From: Novosphingobium sp. SG751A
GTDB lineage: Bacteria > Pseudomonadota > Alphaproteobacteria > Sphingomonadales > Sphingomonadaceae
Assembly (NCBI RefSeq): GCF_013149295.1
Contig: NZ_JABGCB010000004.1
Coordinates: 248,001 to 312,000, forward strand
DNA length: 64,000 nt
Direction of reading: 5' to 3'
The notes beneath the pieces are model-generated. The model was not told the DNA's origin, did not search any database, and worked only from the letters and a program-made list of their open reading frames with translations. Shown piece after piece: positions 33,830 through 42,835 of the stretch; position 1 is the first letter of the stretch, and each line of letters opens with the position of its first letter. The translations under genes and the position numbers were made by a program.

Positions 33830-35947
33830 TCAAGGCTGTTCGGGCAGCGCAAAGGCTGAATAGCCCGACCCGGCGGGCATCTTGGGATTTCGCGCGTTGC
33901 TGGTGGCGATCACCACGAATTGGCGGCCATGGGCCATATAGGTGATAGGCGTAGCCACCCCGGCCTGCGGCAAGGTTGCCTGCCACAAAACCTTGCCCTT
34001 GGCCGCGTCATAGGCGCGCAATTGCCGGTCATAGACCGTTGCGCCGATGAAGAGCAGCCCGCTGGCCGTGACAATCGGGCCACCGTAATTCTCGGTGCCG
34101 GTGGGCGCCTGCCCGGCCTGCATAAGCGCCGGATATTCTCCGAAAGGCACGCGCCATAGATATTCGCCGCTGTTCATGTCGATGGCGCTCAATGTTCCCC
34201 ATGGCGGGGCCACGGCGGGATAGCCATCGGCATCAAGGAATTTGCGATAGCCGGTGAAAATATAGCGCGCAGAACCGGCCTTGCCGACGCTGGCCATTTC
34301 ATTCCTGCGCCCATCGCCGTTGCGCAGATAATCCATCAACCCCGCCATCTGAGGCGCCAGATGGGCAAAGCCGGGCATCCGCCCCTTGCCCTTCATGATG
34401 ATGCCCGCGATTTCGCCTTCCAGCATCCGGTTGGGCACGCCTTCGAGCGAGGGGAAATTCGGTGGTGATCCCTTACGGTCCAGTCCGTGGCAGGCCGCGC
34501 AATTCTGCTGATAGGTGGCAGCGCCCTGATTGGACGAGACTTTCGCCAACGAACCCGTCCAGGCCACGTCATTGGCGTTGATATAAAGGATGCCGCGCCC
34601 GCGCGCGATGGCCTGTCCGCCCCATTCGGCCCCGCCGTCGAAGCCGGGAAACACAATGGTCCGCTTGTCTACCGCCATGGGGGCAAAGGGGCCGTCGCTG
34701 ATGAAGGAGGCGAAGGCCTTGGCGGCCTCGTCACGGGCGGCGGGCGTGCGGTTGGTCAGCATGTCTGCGCTCAGGCGCTGACGCGAATAAGGCGCGGGCA
34801 GGCTCGGCATCGGCTGGGTCGGCGAACTGGCCTCGCCGGGCACCAGACTATGCGGGATGTGCTTCTCCTCAATGGGAAACAAGGGCTTGCCTGTCACCCG
34901 GTCGAACAGGAACAGCACGCCGTGCTTGGTCGCCTGCGCCACCGCGTCCACCATGCGGCCGTCCCGCTTCACCGTCAGCAGCACAGGCGGGCTGGGCGGA
35001 TCGCGGTCGAGAATGTCGTGATGCACCAGTTGAAAATGCCAGAGCCGCCGCCCCGTGCGCGCATCAAGCGCCACCAGTGAATTGGCATAGAGATTGTTGC
35101 CCTTGCGGTCCGCGCCGTAAAAATCGCTGACCGCCGATCCGGTGGGTGCAAAGACGATCCCGCGCGCCTCATCCACGACCATGCCTTGCCAGTTGTTGGC
35201 GCCGCCTGCGGTTTTCCATGCCTTCTTGGGCCATGTGGCATAGCCTGCCTGTCCGGGCCGGGGAATGGTGTGGAATGTCCAGCGCAGGCGGCCCGTGCGC
35301 ACATCATAGGCGCGGATCGCGCCGGGCGCGCCGGGGGCGCTTTCGGCGGTGCGAAAGCCCACGATGGCCAAATCCTGCCAGATCGTGGCAGGCGTGGTCA
35401 GTGCCACTGCCACCTGATCCGCCGCTCGGCCCAGCCCCGCGCGCAGGTCGATCCGCCCATGATCGCCAAAGCCGTCCAACGCGGCCCCGGTTTCCGGATC
35501 AAGCGCATGAAGATAGCTGCCCGCGCCGACCAGCAGGCGTTTCTCACGCCCCTGGGTCCAATAGCTCAGGCCCCGCACCGGCTGGAGATTGGCATCGGGC
35601 AAGGCGCGCCGCCACAATTCGCGACCCGTTGCGGCATCGATCGCCAGAACCGTCTGGTTCGGCGTCATCGCATAAAGCACGCCCGCGATCACCAGAGGCG
35701 TGGTTTGAAGCCCGCCCTCGCCGGTATCGATCCGCCATGCCGGGGCCAGCTTGGCCACGTTTTCGGGGTCGATCTGTGTCAGGTCGGAATAGTGATCACC
35801 GGCCGGATTGCCATGATAGAAGGCCCAGTCGCCCGTCCCCTGGCCCGATGCGCCGCCCGCCAGCAGGGCCACAGCAAGAGCAGCCCCGCAAACATGCTTA
35901 CGCCTCCATTGCGGGCCCAAGATTTTTTTGCCGGCACCCTCATTCAT
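33830..35947 (-). CDS. PQQ-dependent dehydrogenase with inserted cytochrome c domain
   Basis: A 705-residue exported quinoprotein of the membrane-type glucose/quinate dehydrogenase family, without the N-terminal membrane helices of Gcd. A signal peptide occupies about residues 1-36. PQQ-barrel blades with tryptophan docking motifs (GRELWRRALP, GRRLWHFQLVHHD) run to about 465. A cytochrome c module is then inserted, with heme motif CAACHG (Cys483, Cys486, His487) and axial Met524 in GRMPGF. Blades resume (GEYLWRVPFGEYP, GKVLWQATLPQAG) to the end. It should oxidise a sugar or alcohol in the periplasm and pass electrons through its own heme. The start is set by the signal peptide and a GGAGG site; it is first in the Gfo/Idh operon. 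Confidence 0.9.
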   Translation of the reverse strand: MNEGAGKKILGPQWRRKHVCGAALAVALLAGGASGQGTGDWAFYHGNPAGDHYSDLTQIDPENVAKLAPAWRIDTGEGGLQTTPLVIAGVLYAMTPNQTVLAIDAATGRELWRRALPDANLQPVRGLSYWTQGREKRLLVGAGSYLHALDPETGAALDGFGDHGRIDLRAGLGRAADQVAVALTTPATIWQDLAIVGFRTAESAPGAPGAIRAYDVRTGRLRWTFHTIPRPGQAGYATWPKKAWKTAGGANNWQGMVVDEARGIVFAPTGSAVSDFYGADRKGNNLYANSLVALDARTGRRLWHFQLVHHDILDRDPPSPPVLLTVKRDGRMVDAVAQATKHGVLFLFDRVTGKPLFPIEEKHIPHSLVPGEASSPTQPMPSLPAPYSRQRLSADMLTNRTPAARDEAAKAFASFISDGPFAPMAVDKRTIVFPGFDGGAEWGGQAIARGRGILYINANDVAWTGSLAKVSSNQGAATYQQNCAACHGLDRKGSPPNFPSLEGVPNRMLEGEIAGIIMKGKGRMPGFAHLAPQMAGLMDYLRNGDGRRNEMASVGKAGSARYIFTGYRKFLDADGYPAVAPPWGTLSAIDMNSGEYLWRVPFGEYPALMQAGQAPTGTENYGGPIVTASGLLFIGATVYDRQLRAYDAAKGKVLWQATLPQAGVATPITYMAHGRQFVVIATSNARNPKMPAGSGYSAFALPEQP

Positions 35948-36148
35948 CCTCTTCCTCCCTCGGCTGTTGTTGTATATTTTTAACAAGATTAAAAAATAAG
36001 ACCAGAACAAAATTTCGGCAAATCTTCCAATCAAATGACTGTTTATCATTCACATTTTGATCAAGCCCCCATGCGAATCAGACGCCGCAAGGCCGCGCAA
36101 TTGGAAGGCCGAAGGGAGAAAATGCCGAATTGGTCAGAGAGGAAAACG
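35948..36148. promoter_or_regulatory. A/T-rich divergent promoter region
   Basis: The 201 nt between the PQQ dehydrogenase and MFS starts contain a marked A/T-rich run (about 35970-36060) with TTGTT and AACAA arms 10 nt apart. This is the likely promoter pair for the two halves of the sugar-oxidation locus. No clear operator can be named. Confidence 0.4.
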
Positions 36149-37399
36149 ATGTCTGACGTGACCCTATCCGCATCCATGCCACGTCCCGTCAGCGGCGGTT
36201 TCATGGCGCTTTACACCTTTACCCAATATGCCCATTGGCTGGCGATCCTGACCCCGGTAACGATCACGATCGCCATGCGCATCGGCCAGATCGCCCCGCC
36301 GGATCAGAAGAGCGCCTATCTGGCCACGATCATGTCGGTCGGGGCGCTTTTCGCGATGGTGGCCGCGCCCATCTGGGGCGCGATTTCCGATCACACCACG
36401 GCGCGGATCGGACGGCGCAAATTCTGGATCGTGGCGGGTTCGCTGTTTCTGCTGACCGGCCTGATCACTATGGCGCTCAGCGACTCGATCTGGCTGTTCG
36501 GCCTTGGCTGGATCATATGCCAGACCGGATCGAACGCCGCGCAGGCCGCCATCAGCGCCATTCTGCCCGATCACGTGCCGCTGGAACAGCGCGGGCGCAT
36601 GTCCTCCTTTCTGGGGCTGACCACGGTCTTTGCGTTGGTTTCGGGCACATTCATCACCCAGTTTACCCATCAGAACAGCATGGCCATGTTCATCGTGCCC
36701 TGGCTGCCCTATCTGGTGGCGGTCTTGCTGGTGCTGCGCTTTTTGCCCGATGCGCCTTCGCATTCCACCGATGGCATTTCGCTGGCGACGGTCTTTTCGG
36801 CCTTTCGGGCTAATCCGTTTCGTGATCGCGACTTTGGCCTCGCCTTCTCCTGCCGCTTTCTTTTGACCACCGGCAATTCCTTTGCCCAGACCTATCAGGT
36901 CTTTCTGCTGATGGATGTGATAGGTCTGGCCACGCATCAGGTGCCCGGCGCGATGTTCACGATCACCTCGTCCGTGGCCATCATCGGGGCGATCCTTACC
37001 CCCTTGGCGGGCGTACTGGTGGACAAGACCGGGCGGATGAAGCCGCTGGTTTTTGGCGCGGGCCTGCTGGCCACCGTCGGCCTGCTGGCTATCAGCCAGA
37101 CGACATCGCTAACACCCTTTATCGCCGCCATGATCGTGCTGGGGGCGGGCAAGAGCGTGATCTATGCCCTGACCACGGCGCTGGGCGCCTCAGTTCTGCC
37201 CGACCGGGCCAGTGCGGCCAAGGATATGGGCATCATCCAGATCGCCAGCAGCCTGCCGCAATCGCTGGCCCCGGCCATCGCGCCGCTGTTTCTGGCCATC
37301 GGCGGGGGCCATTCCAATTACGAGGCCGTTTTTATCGCGGCCGCCCTGTTTGCCGCCGGGGGCACCCTTGCCATCCTGCCCATCCGTCATGTCAAATGA
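36149..37399 (+). CDS. MFS transporter (sugar-type)
   Basis: A 416-residue permease with about twelve membrane segments, including IWGAISDHTTARIGRRKFWIVAG after helix 2 (the MFS A-like loop) and repeated long hydrophobic runs. SDHTTARIGRRK resembles the GPH/sugar-type and related major facilitator loops. It leads the plus-strand operon with the HbpS-like and DUF1080 genes, so it probably imports a glycoside or its oxidised form. The start at MSDVTLSA has AGAGGAAAA upstream; the frame is open 38 codons further. Confidence 0.85.
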   Translation: MSDVTLSASMPRPVSGGFMALYTFTQYAHWLAILTPVTITIAMRIGQIAPPDQKSAYLATIMSVGALFAMVAAPIWGAISDHTTARIGRRKFWIVAGSLFLLTGLITMALSDSIWLFGLGWIICQTGSNAAQAAISAILPDHVPLEQRGRMSSFLGLTTVFALVSGTFITQFTHQNSMAMFIVPWLPYLVAVLLVLRFLPDAPSHSTDGISLATVFSAFRANPFRDRDFGLAFSCRFLLTTGNSFAQTYQVFLLMDVIGLATHQVPGAMFTITSSVAIIGAILTPLAGVLVDKTGRMKPLVFGAGLLATVGLLAISQTTSLTPFIAAMIVLGAGKSVIYALTTALGASVLPDRASAAKDMGIIQIASSLPQSLAPAIAPLFLAIGGGHSNYEAVFIAAALFAAGGTLAILPIRHVK

Positions 37400-37417
37400 T
37401 TGAAAGGTCTTATTTCC

Positions 37418-37891
37418 ATGGATGCTGATCTCGATACGCTTATTCAGTGCGAAAGCGATCTGGTCTTGCCCCGCTTCTCCAATGATGACGCGTGGTGGCT
37501 GGGCTGCTTCCTGCGCGATGCGGGGGCCGGCCGTCAGGCGCCCATCGCCATCGACATTTCGGTCGGTCCGACCACTTTGTTCACTGCGCTGCTGACCGGC
37601 GCCACGGCCGACAATCTGGGCTGGATCAAGCGCAAGGTGGCCATCGCCTGGCGCTATCAGAAGTCCAGCTATCTGATGAACCGGAAGTTTGCCGCGGGCG
37701 AGAACATGTTCGAACGCTTCGGCCTTGACCATGCCACCTATGCGGCGGCGGGAGGCGCGGTGCCGATCCGGGTGGCGGGCGCGGGCATGGTGGGCGTGGT
37801 GGCTGTGTCCGGCCTGCCGCAGCTCGATGATCACAGGATGGTGCTCGATGCACTGAGCGCCTTGCAGAACAAGCAAAAGGGAGAAGCATGA
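37418..37891 (+). CDS. HbpS-like/UPF0303 domain protein
   Basis: A 157-residue protein of the UPF0303 (heme-degrading or HbpS-like, DUF336) group. Signatures are DDAWWLGCFLRDAG, APIAIDISVGPTTLF and DNLGWIKRKVAIAWRYQKSS. The biochemical role of the family is poorly defined; members bind heme or act as cofactors in small-molecule pathways. The ATG is preceded by AAAGG. It overlaps the DUF1080 gene by 4 nt, linking it to sugar degradation here. Confidence 0.75.
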   Translation: MDADLDTLIQCESDLVLPRFSNDDAWWLGCFLRDAGAGRQAPIAIDISVGPTTLFTALLTGATADNLGWIKRKVAIAWRYQKSSYLMNRKFAAGENMFERFGLDHATYAAAGGAVPIRVAGAGMVGVVAVSGLPQLDDHRMVLDALSALQNKQKGEA

Positions 37892-38736
37892 TGGGTGATG
37901 AAGAGGGCTTTCGCCCGCTGTTCGATGGAGAGACGTTGAAAGGCTGGCGGGCGATCCCCCGCATCTATGGCCGACGCCATCCGGGTGGGCCGACCGTGGC
38001 CGACATGTGGATCGAGCGCGGCATTCCCCTGCCCGTCGAGCCGGAAAAACATCCCGCCCATTGGTTTGTCGAGGATGGATATATCGTTGGCGAACAGGAA
38101 TTTCCCGGCAGCGGCTATGGCGGCTATCTGATCACCGAAGACACATTCGGCGATTTCGAACTGGTGCTGGAGGCGCGGCCCGACTGGCCCGCCGACACCG
38201 GCATCATGGTGCGCCGCCTGCGCGATGACTGGACCGGGTTTCAGATCCTGCTCGACCACAGGGAAAGCGGCGGGATCGGCGGGTTTTTCGGCAATGGTCT
38301 GGCCTCGTTTATGGCCGCGCCGTTCAAGATCAAGGCTGTGCGTGATGATGCCGGGAATGTTATTGGCATGCAGGCCGATACGCCCGAAGATTCACAGGAA
38401 CCCCTCCAGCCCGAACAGCTCGCCCGCCTGTCCTATGCCGCCGATGTTCAGGATTTCCTGAAAGCGTGGAAATGGGGTGAATGGAACAAGATGAAGATCC
38501 GCGTGGTGGGCGCGATGCCGGTCATTACCACATGGGTCAATGGCGTGAAGATTGCCGAGCTGAACACCGCCACGATGCAGGCGCCTGATTACGATCCCGA
38601 TGCCATTCTGGGCCTGCTGGGTACGCGCGGCCATATCGCGCTGGAGGTGCATGACAACGATCCGATCTTCAAGGATTCGCGCTGGGGTCGCGGCGCCCAG
38701 TGCCGCTGGCGCAATATTCGCATCAAGGAGCTTTGA
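37888..38736 (+). CDS. DUF1080 3-keto-glycoside hydrolase
   Basis: A 282-residue protein of the DUF1080 (3-keto-disaccharide hydrolase) family, a concanavalin-like beta sandwich. Visible pieces are FRPLFDGETLKGWRA, WFVEDGYIVGEQEF, GGYLITEDTFGDFELVLEARP, NKMKIRVVGAMPVITTWVNGVKIAEL and GHIALEVHDND. Family enzymes cleave the glycosidic bond after C3 of the sugar has been oxidised. No signal peptide is seen, so it probably acts in the cytoplasm. With the oxidoreductases next door it suggests oxidation at C3 followed by cleavage. Confidence 0.87.
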   Translation: MMGDEEGFRPLFDGETLKGWRAIPRIYGRRHPGGPTVADMWIERGIPLPVEPEKHPAHWFVEDGYIVGEQEFPGSGYGGYLITEDTFGDFELVLEARPDWPADTGIMVRRLRDDWTGFQILLDHRESGGIGGFFGNGLASFMAAPFKIKAVRDDAGNVIGMQADTPEDSQEPLQPEQLARLSYAADVQDFLKAWKWGEWNKMKIRVVGAMPVITTWVNGVKIAELNTATMQAPDYDPDAILGLLGTRGHIALEVHDNDPIFKDSRWGRGAQCRWRNIRIKEL

Positions 38737-38750
38737 CGGCGTCGTGCGGC

Positions 38751-38795
38751 CCCGATGGAGGGTTGGACTGCGCACGGTTCATCGCCTCCATCGGG
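38751..38795 (+). terminator. Terminator after the DUF1080 operon
   Basis: CCCGATGGAGG and CCTCCATCGGG form a perfect 11-bp stem (23-nt loop) 15 nt after the DUF1080 stop. There is no obvious T-tract. Confidence 0.5.
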
Positions 38796-38881
38796 CCGCT
38801 CACCCCGTAAGATGTCCGAGGCCTGTATGCATTCCAAGCGCGTAAATCTGCGGTACAGCGAGAAAGCTTGAATTTTGCCGC

Positions 38882-40399
38882 ATGAGCACGCGAAACCCAT
38901 CCAGCGCCTTTACGCGCCGCGGCGTTTGCGGCGGCCTTGCGGGCCTCTCGCTCTTGCCACTGGCGCGCGCCGCAAGCGCTGGTGCCGCCCGCTTTGGTCC
39001 GCCTCAGAGCTTTTCATGGGAAGCGCTGGTTGCGCATGCCCGGGCGCTGGCGGCCAGGCCCTATCAGGCCGAAGCTGCCGCACCGGGCGCGCATGATATC
39101 GACTTTGATGCCGCCGGCAAGCTGACCTACGGCCCCGCTACGGCGCTGAACGGAACGGTGCGCCTGCTGCCGGTCAGCCGCGATGCGCCGATCCCGGTAC
39201 GGCTGAACTTTATCGAGGATGGTCAGGCGCGCCGCCTGCTCTCGGGCAAAGGGATGTTTGCCCATGGCGGTTCGGCGGCTCCTGCGGGGCTGCGCGTGCT
39301 CAATCCTCGCGGCGATGGCGATTGGCTGTCCTTTCTGGGCGCTTCCTATTTTCGCACCGCCGGGGCGCAAAACCAATATGGCATTTCCGCAAGAGGGGTC
39401 GCGGTAGACACAGCTTTGGCCCATGGCGAGGAATTTCCACGTTTCACCGAGTTTTGGATCGAAAATCCGGGTGATGCCCGCGTGCTCATCCATGCGCTGA
39501 TCGATGGGCCAAGCCTGTCAGGCGCGATGCGGATCGACAGCTCCAACGCGCCGGGCGGGGTGGTTCAGGATGTGACGGCCGTTTTTGCTCTGCGCCGCGA
39601 TATCCGGCGGCTGGGCATAGCCCCCGCCTCAAGCATGTTCTGGTATGATCAGAATTCGCCCGCCCGCACCAGCGACTGGCGGCCCGAAATTCACGATTCC
39701 GACGGTCTGGCCATCGTTGCGGCCAATGGCGAGCATCTGTGGCGGGCGCTGCGCAACCCGCGCGCGCCTCGTACCAATGCCTTTGCCCTTTCCGATCCGC
39801 GCGGGTTCGGCCTGTTGCAGCGCGATCGCCGTTTCAGCGATTATCAGGATGACGGGGCCTTTTATGATCGCCGCCCCAGTCTCTGGATAGAGCCCATCGG
39901 CAACTGGGGACCGGGCGCAGTGATGCTCTACGAATTTCCGACCGGTTCCGAAACCACTGATAATATCGCCGCCTTTTGGGTCAGCGACATGCCTATGCGA
40001 GGGGGTGGATATCATGAATGGCGCTATCGGCTGCGCTGGATATCACGCGATCCTTCGGCGGGGGCGCGCGCGCATCTTGTCGATCAATGGAGCGGCGCGG
40101 GCGGCATTCCCGGCGCCATCGGGCGACAGGATACACGCAAGTTGGTGTTCGATTTCGAAGGGGACAATCTGGCCGGTCTGGACCGGTCGAGCGGGGTTGA
40201 GGCCGTAACCAACCTGCCTCCCGCCGCGATTACGGCACAGGCCGCCTATCCGGTTGTCGGCGCCGCGCGGCGTTGGCGCGTCACAATCGATATACGGCCG
40301 GCCGCCCTTGCGCAGAGCGAATTTCGCCTTTTCCTAAGACACAAGGGCGCGGCATTGTCCGAAACGGTTATCGAGCCTTTGGCCGATCTGCCCGCCTGA
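38882..40399 (+). CDS. opgD: Periplasmic glucan biosynthesis protein OpgD/OpgG (MdoG family)
   Basis: A 505-residue MdoG/OpgD protein. A twin-arginine signal (FTRRGVCGGLAGLSLLPLA, 10-28) makes OpgD more likely than Sec-dependent OpgG. Family hallmarks are RLNFIEDGQARRLL, the FRTAGAQNQYGISARGVAVDTA segment, SSMFWYDQNS and RPSLWIEPIGNWGPGAVMLYEFPT. It shapes the backbone of osmoregulated periplasmic glucans, and recent work assigns glucanase activity to the family. The glucosyltransferase gene opgH does not follow here, so it must be elsewhere or absent. Confidence 0.9.
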   Translation: MSTRNPSSAFTRRGVCGGLAGLSLLPLARAASAGAARFGPPQSFSWEALVAHARALAARPYQAEAAAPGAHDIDFDAAGKLTYGPATALNGTVRLLPVSRDAPIPVRLNFIEDGQARRLLSGKGMFAHGGSAAPAGLRVLNPRGDGDWLSFLGASYFRTAGAQNQYGISARGVAVDTALAHGEEFPRFTEFWIENPGDARVLIHALIDGPSLSGAMRIDSSNAPGGVVQDVTAVFALRRDIRRLGIAPASSMFWYDQNSPARTSDWRPEIHDSDGLAIVAANGEHLWRALRNPRAPRTNAFALSDPRGFGLLQRDRRFSDYQDDGAFYDRRPSLWIEPIGNWGPGAVMLYEFPTGSETTDNIAAFWVSDMPMRGGGYHEWRYRLRWISRDPSAGARAHLVDQWSGAGGIPGAIGRQDTRKLVFDFEGDNLAGLDRSSGVEAVTNLPPAAITAQAAYPVVGAARRWRVTIDIRPAALAQSEFRLFLRHKGAALSETVIEPLADLPA

Positions 40400-40538
40400 A
40401 GCCATTATTTGCTCCCCCCGCGTCCGGCCCGGGATTGGCCTGATCGCGCATCATTGTGGAAGGCGCGGGCGGCTTTCCGGCGCTTTGGTTCTCTTCGATC
40501 TTGCGACGAACATTTTCCTTGCGGCGGTCTCGTATCAT
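40368..40538 (-). CDS. Possible small basic protein (doubtful)
   Basis: A 56-residue frame, strongly charged at the start (MIRDRRKENVRRKIEENQSAGK) and Gly/Pro-rich later. An AGGA lies 4 nt before the ATG, and the frame overlaps the end of opgD by 32 nt. It is the only reading frame I would consider in the 334-nt gap between opgD and the DUF1801 gene. I recognise no family, and chance is a serious alternative. Confidence 0.25.
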   Translation of the reverse strand: MIRDRRKENVRRKIEENQSAGKPPAPSTMMRDQANPGPDAGGANNGFRRADRPKAR

Positions 40539-40733
40539 TATCCTGTCCTCTGGCTGTGCCATCCTGTTGTGGAAAGGGACAAAGGCGCCAAAGGATGCAT
40601 GCGCGCGGCTCTCCATCGCGCAGCAGGCCGATCAGACCTGCAGGTTTTGGGACGAGCAGCGATTTACCCCGTTGTATGGACAGTCCGTTAAAGCCAAAAC
40701 CAGCCGTAAACGAACTGCGATCAGAGGGGCGCC

Positions 40734-41144
40734 ATGGCAGATCAGGAAACACCATCAGAGCGGATCGATGCCAAACTTGCCGATCTGGGCGATTGGAGAG
40801 GCTCGGCTTTGGCACATTTGCGGATGCTGATCCATCGGGCCGATCCCGATGTGGTGGAAAGCGTGAAATGGGCCAAACCTTCCAATCCGTTGGGCGTGCC
40901 CACATGGGAACATGCGGGCATCCTTTGCACCGGGGAGGTTTATAAGAACTACGTCAAACTCACCTTTGCGCATGGCGCGGCGCTGGATGATCCTGAGGGG
41001 CTGTTCAACGCGGGGTTTGGCGGCGGCACGCGGCGGGCCATCGACCTGCGCGAAGGCGATCAGGTGAATGAGAAGGCTTTCGATGCGCTGATCAAGGCCG
41101 CAATCGCCTTCAATATCGCCAGACAGGCAGGCCGAGGGCGTTGA
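40734..41144 (+). CDS. DUF1801 domain protein
   Basis: A 136-residue protein of the DUF1801 (YdhG-like) family, recognised by LAHLRMLIHRADPDVVESVKWAKPS and YKNYVKLTFAHGAALDDP. The fold is that of small SRPBCC-unrelated YdhG proteins; the function is unknown. A GAGGGG site precedes the ATG. It is convergent with the photolyase gene, whose stop is only 10 nt away. Confidence 0.82.
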   Translation: MADQETPSERIDAKLADLGDWRGSALAHLRMLIHRADPDVVESVKWAKPSNPLGVPTWEHAGILCTGEVYKNYVKLTFAHGAALDDPEGLFNAGFGGGTRRAIDLREGDQVNEKAFDALIKAAIAFNIARQAGRGR

Positions 41145-41154
41145 AGAGAGACTG

Positions 41155-42699
41155 CTAAAGATCCAATTGCATCTGCGCCCTTTCGTTGCCCCTGTCTCGA
41201 ACTGCCGCGGTTTTCCCCTCTCTTTTGCGTGTGGTGGATCGTTTGCGGCTGCCATGCTGGTGCTGCACGCGATCCGCCTCTGCCCGCGCCTCAGGGGTGC
41301 CGCGCAGGGCTGCAATGGCCTGATGGGCCGAGCGGGCCGCTGCGGTATGGTCGACAATGGGCAGAGGATATTCAGGGCATAAGGCCCGCCGCTGATCGCG
41401 GTCCATCCTGTCGAGCGCATGCAGCCACGCACCGGGAACTTGCGAGAGTTCGGGTATCCACGCCCGGATGAACTGGCCCTGCGGGTCCTGATCGAGCCCC
41501 TGTTTGACGGGGGAATAGATCCGAACCGTGTTGATACCGGTCTCGCCGGCCTGCATCTGGCATTGCGGCCAATGGATACCCGGTTCGTAATCGATAAAGG
41601 CCCGCGCCAGCACCAGCCCGGCCTCCTGCCATGGCTGCCACAGATCATAGGCGGCAAAACTCATCAGCATGGCGCGCATGCGAAAAGTCGCCCAGCCGGT
41701 AGCCTGCAACGCGCGCATCGCCGCATCCAGAAAGGGATAACCCGTGCGCCCCTGTGCCCATGCCCCGAGGCGCGAGGGATCAGCCGTCCGGCGCAGCCCT
41801 TCATAACGTCGGGCAAAGGGCCTGAATTCGGCCTCCGGCTCGCTCTCAAGTTTCTGAATGAAATGGCAATGCCAGTGCAGCCGGGCCATGAAACTGCGCA
41901 GAGCTTGCCGCCAGTGATGCGCCTCATCCGGCAAGGCGGCGTAGCGCTCGCGCGTGGCATGCCAGACTTCGCGTATCGAAATGGAACCATAGGCCAGATG
42001 CCACGACAATCGCGAACAGGCGTCAGGCGCGCTCAGCGGCGAGGACATGGCGCGGGTGTAATGCTCACCGCGCCGGAAAAGGAAACTCTCCAGCGTCGCC
42101 AGTGCCGCGTGGCGGCCTGCCGCCGCCGAGGCACACGCATCGTCGGGCGCCAGCCCAAGCGTCGCCGCGCCGGGCAAAACATCATGACCGGACGCCGATT
42201 GCCAGACAATCGGGGGTATCGGCAGCACGGGTTGCTCCATCATCGCATCCCAGGCAACGGACCAATGATCCCGGTTAAGACCGCGCCCCCGGATCACACC
42301 AAACTGGCGACATTCCACAAAGGGAACACCTTGCATCCGCGCCCAAGCGCGCACAGCCCGATCCCGCGCAAAAGTGAAACCATTGCCGGTTTCCTCATGC
42401 GCCCACAGCGCAAAGAGGCCGATATCGCAGCGCAGTGCTTCCAGTTCGGCCACGGCGTCGCCAATGCGCAGGCACAGGCGGCCACCACGCCGCGCGATCG
42501 CCTTGGCCAGATCGGCCAGGCACGCTCGCCAAAACCGCCATTGCCGTGCCGAAGTATCCGCCCCTTGCCAATAGGCAGGCTCGACAATGACTATCGCCAC
42601 CACCGGCCCCGCCAGCGCTGCCTGATACAGCGCAGCGTGATCTTCCAACCGCAGATCGCGCTTGAACCATACGACTTGAGGGATGGGGCGGCTGATCAT
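41155..42699 (-). CDS. Cryptochrome/photolyase family flavoprotein
   Basis: A 514-residue DNA photolyase/cryptochrome homologue. The N-terminal antenna-binding Rossmann domain begins VVWFKRDLRLEDHAAL (9-24). The C-terminal FAD domain contains RTGYPFLDAAMRALQATGW, MRAMLMSFAAYDLW and the DYEPGIHWPQCQMQAGETG stretch, where W and N/D residues line the flavin. The INTVRIYSPVKQG segment resembles a bacterial subgroup whose repair specificity is not settled. A basic tail (about 490-505: RKRSTTRKREGK) follows. It lies 136 nt downstream of the LOV-HTH regulator on the same strand and probably shares its light-driven transcription. Confidence 0.9.
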   Translation of the reverse strand: MISRPIPQVVWFKRDLRLEDHAALYQAALAGPVVAIVIVEPAYWQGADTSARQWRFWRACLADLAKAIARRGGRLCLRIGDAVAELEALRCDIGLFALWAHEETGNGFTFARDRAVRAWARMQGVPFVECRQFGVIRGRGLNRDHWSVAWDAMMEQPVLPIPPIVWQSASGHDVLPGAATLGLAPDDACASAAAGRHAALATLESFLFRRGEHYTRAMSSPLSAPDACSRLSWHLAYGSISIREVWHATRERYAALPDEAHHWRQALRSFMARLHWHCHFIQKLESEPEAEFRPFARRYEGLRRTADPSRLGAWAQGRTGYPFLDAAMRALQATGWATFRMRAMLMSFAAYDLWQPWQEAGLVLARAFIDYEPGIHWPQCQMQAGETGINTVRIYSPVKQGLDQDPQGQFIRAWIPELSQVPGAWLHALDRMDRDQRRALCPEYPLPIVDHTAAARSAHQAIAALRGTPEARAEADRVQHQHGSRKRSTTRKREGKTAAVRDRGNERAQMQLDL

Positions 42700-42835
42700 C
42701 TTGACGCACCGACTGTGACCATTGGCCGGTTTTGGCAAACAATGCACTTTTGTTTCACCCAAAAGCCTTCATCGCGGCAAGGTGCCTCTTGGGGCAGGCG
42801 CGCGGCCAAACCCTGTCCTCATGGGGCCGCGTCGG

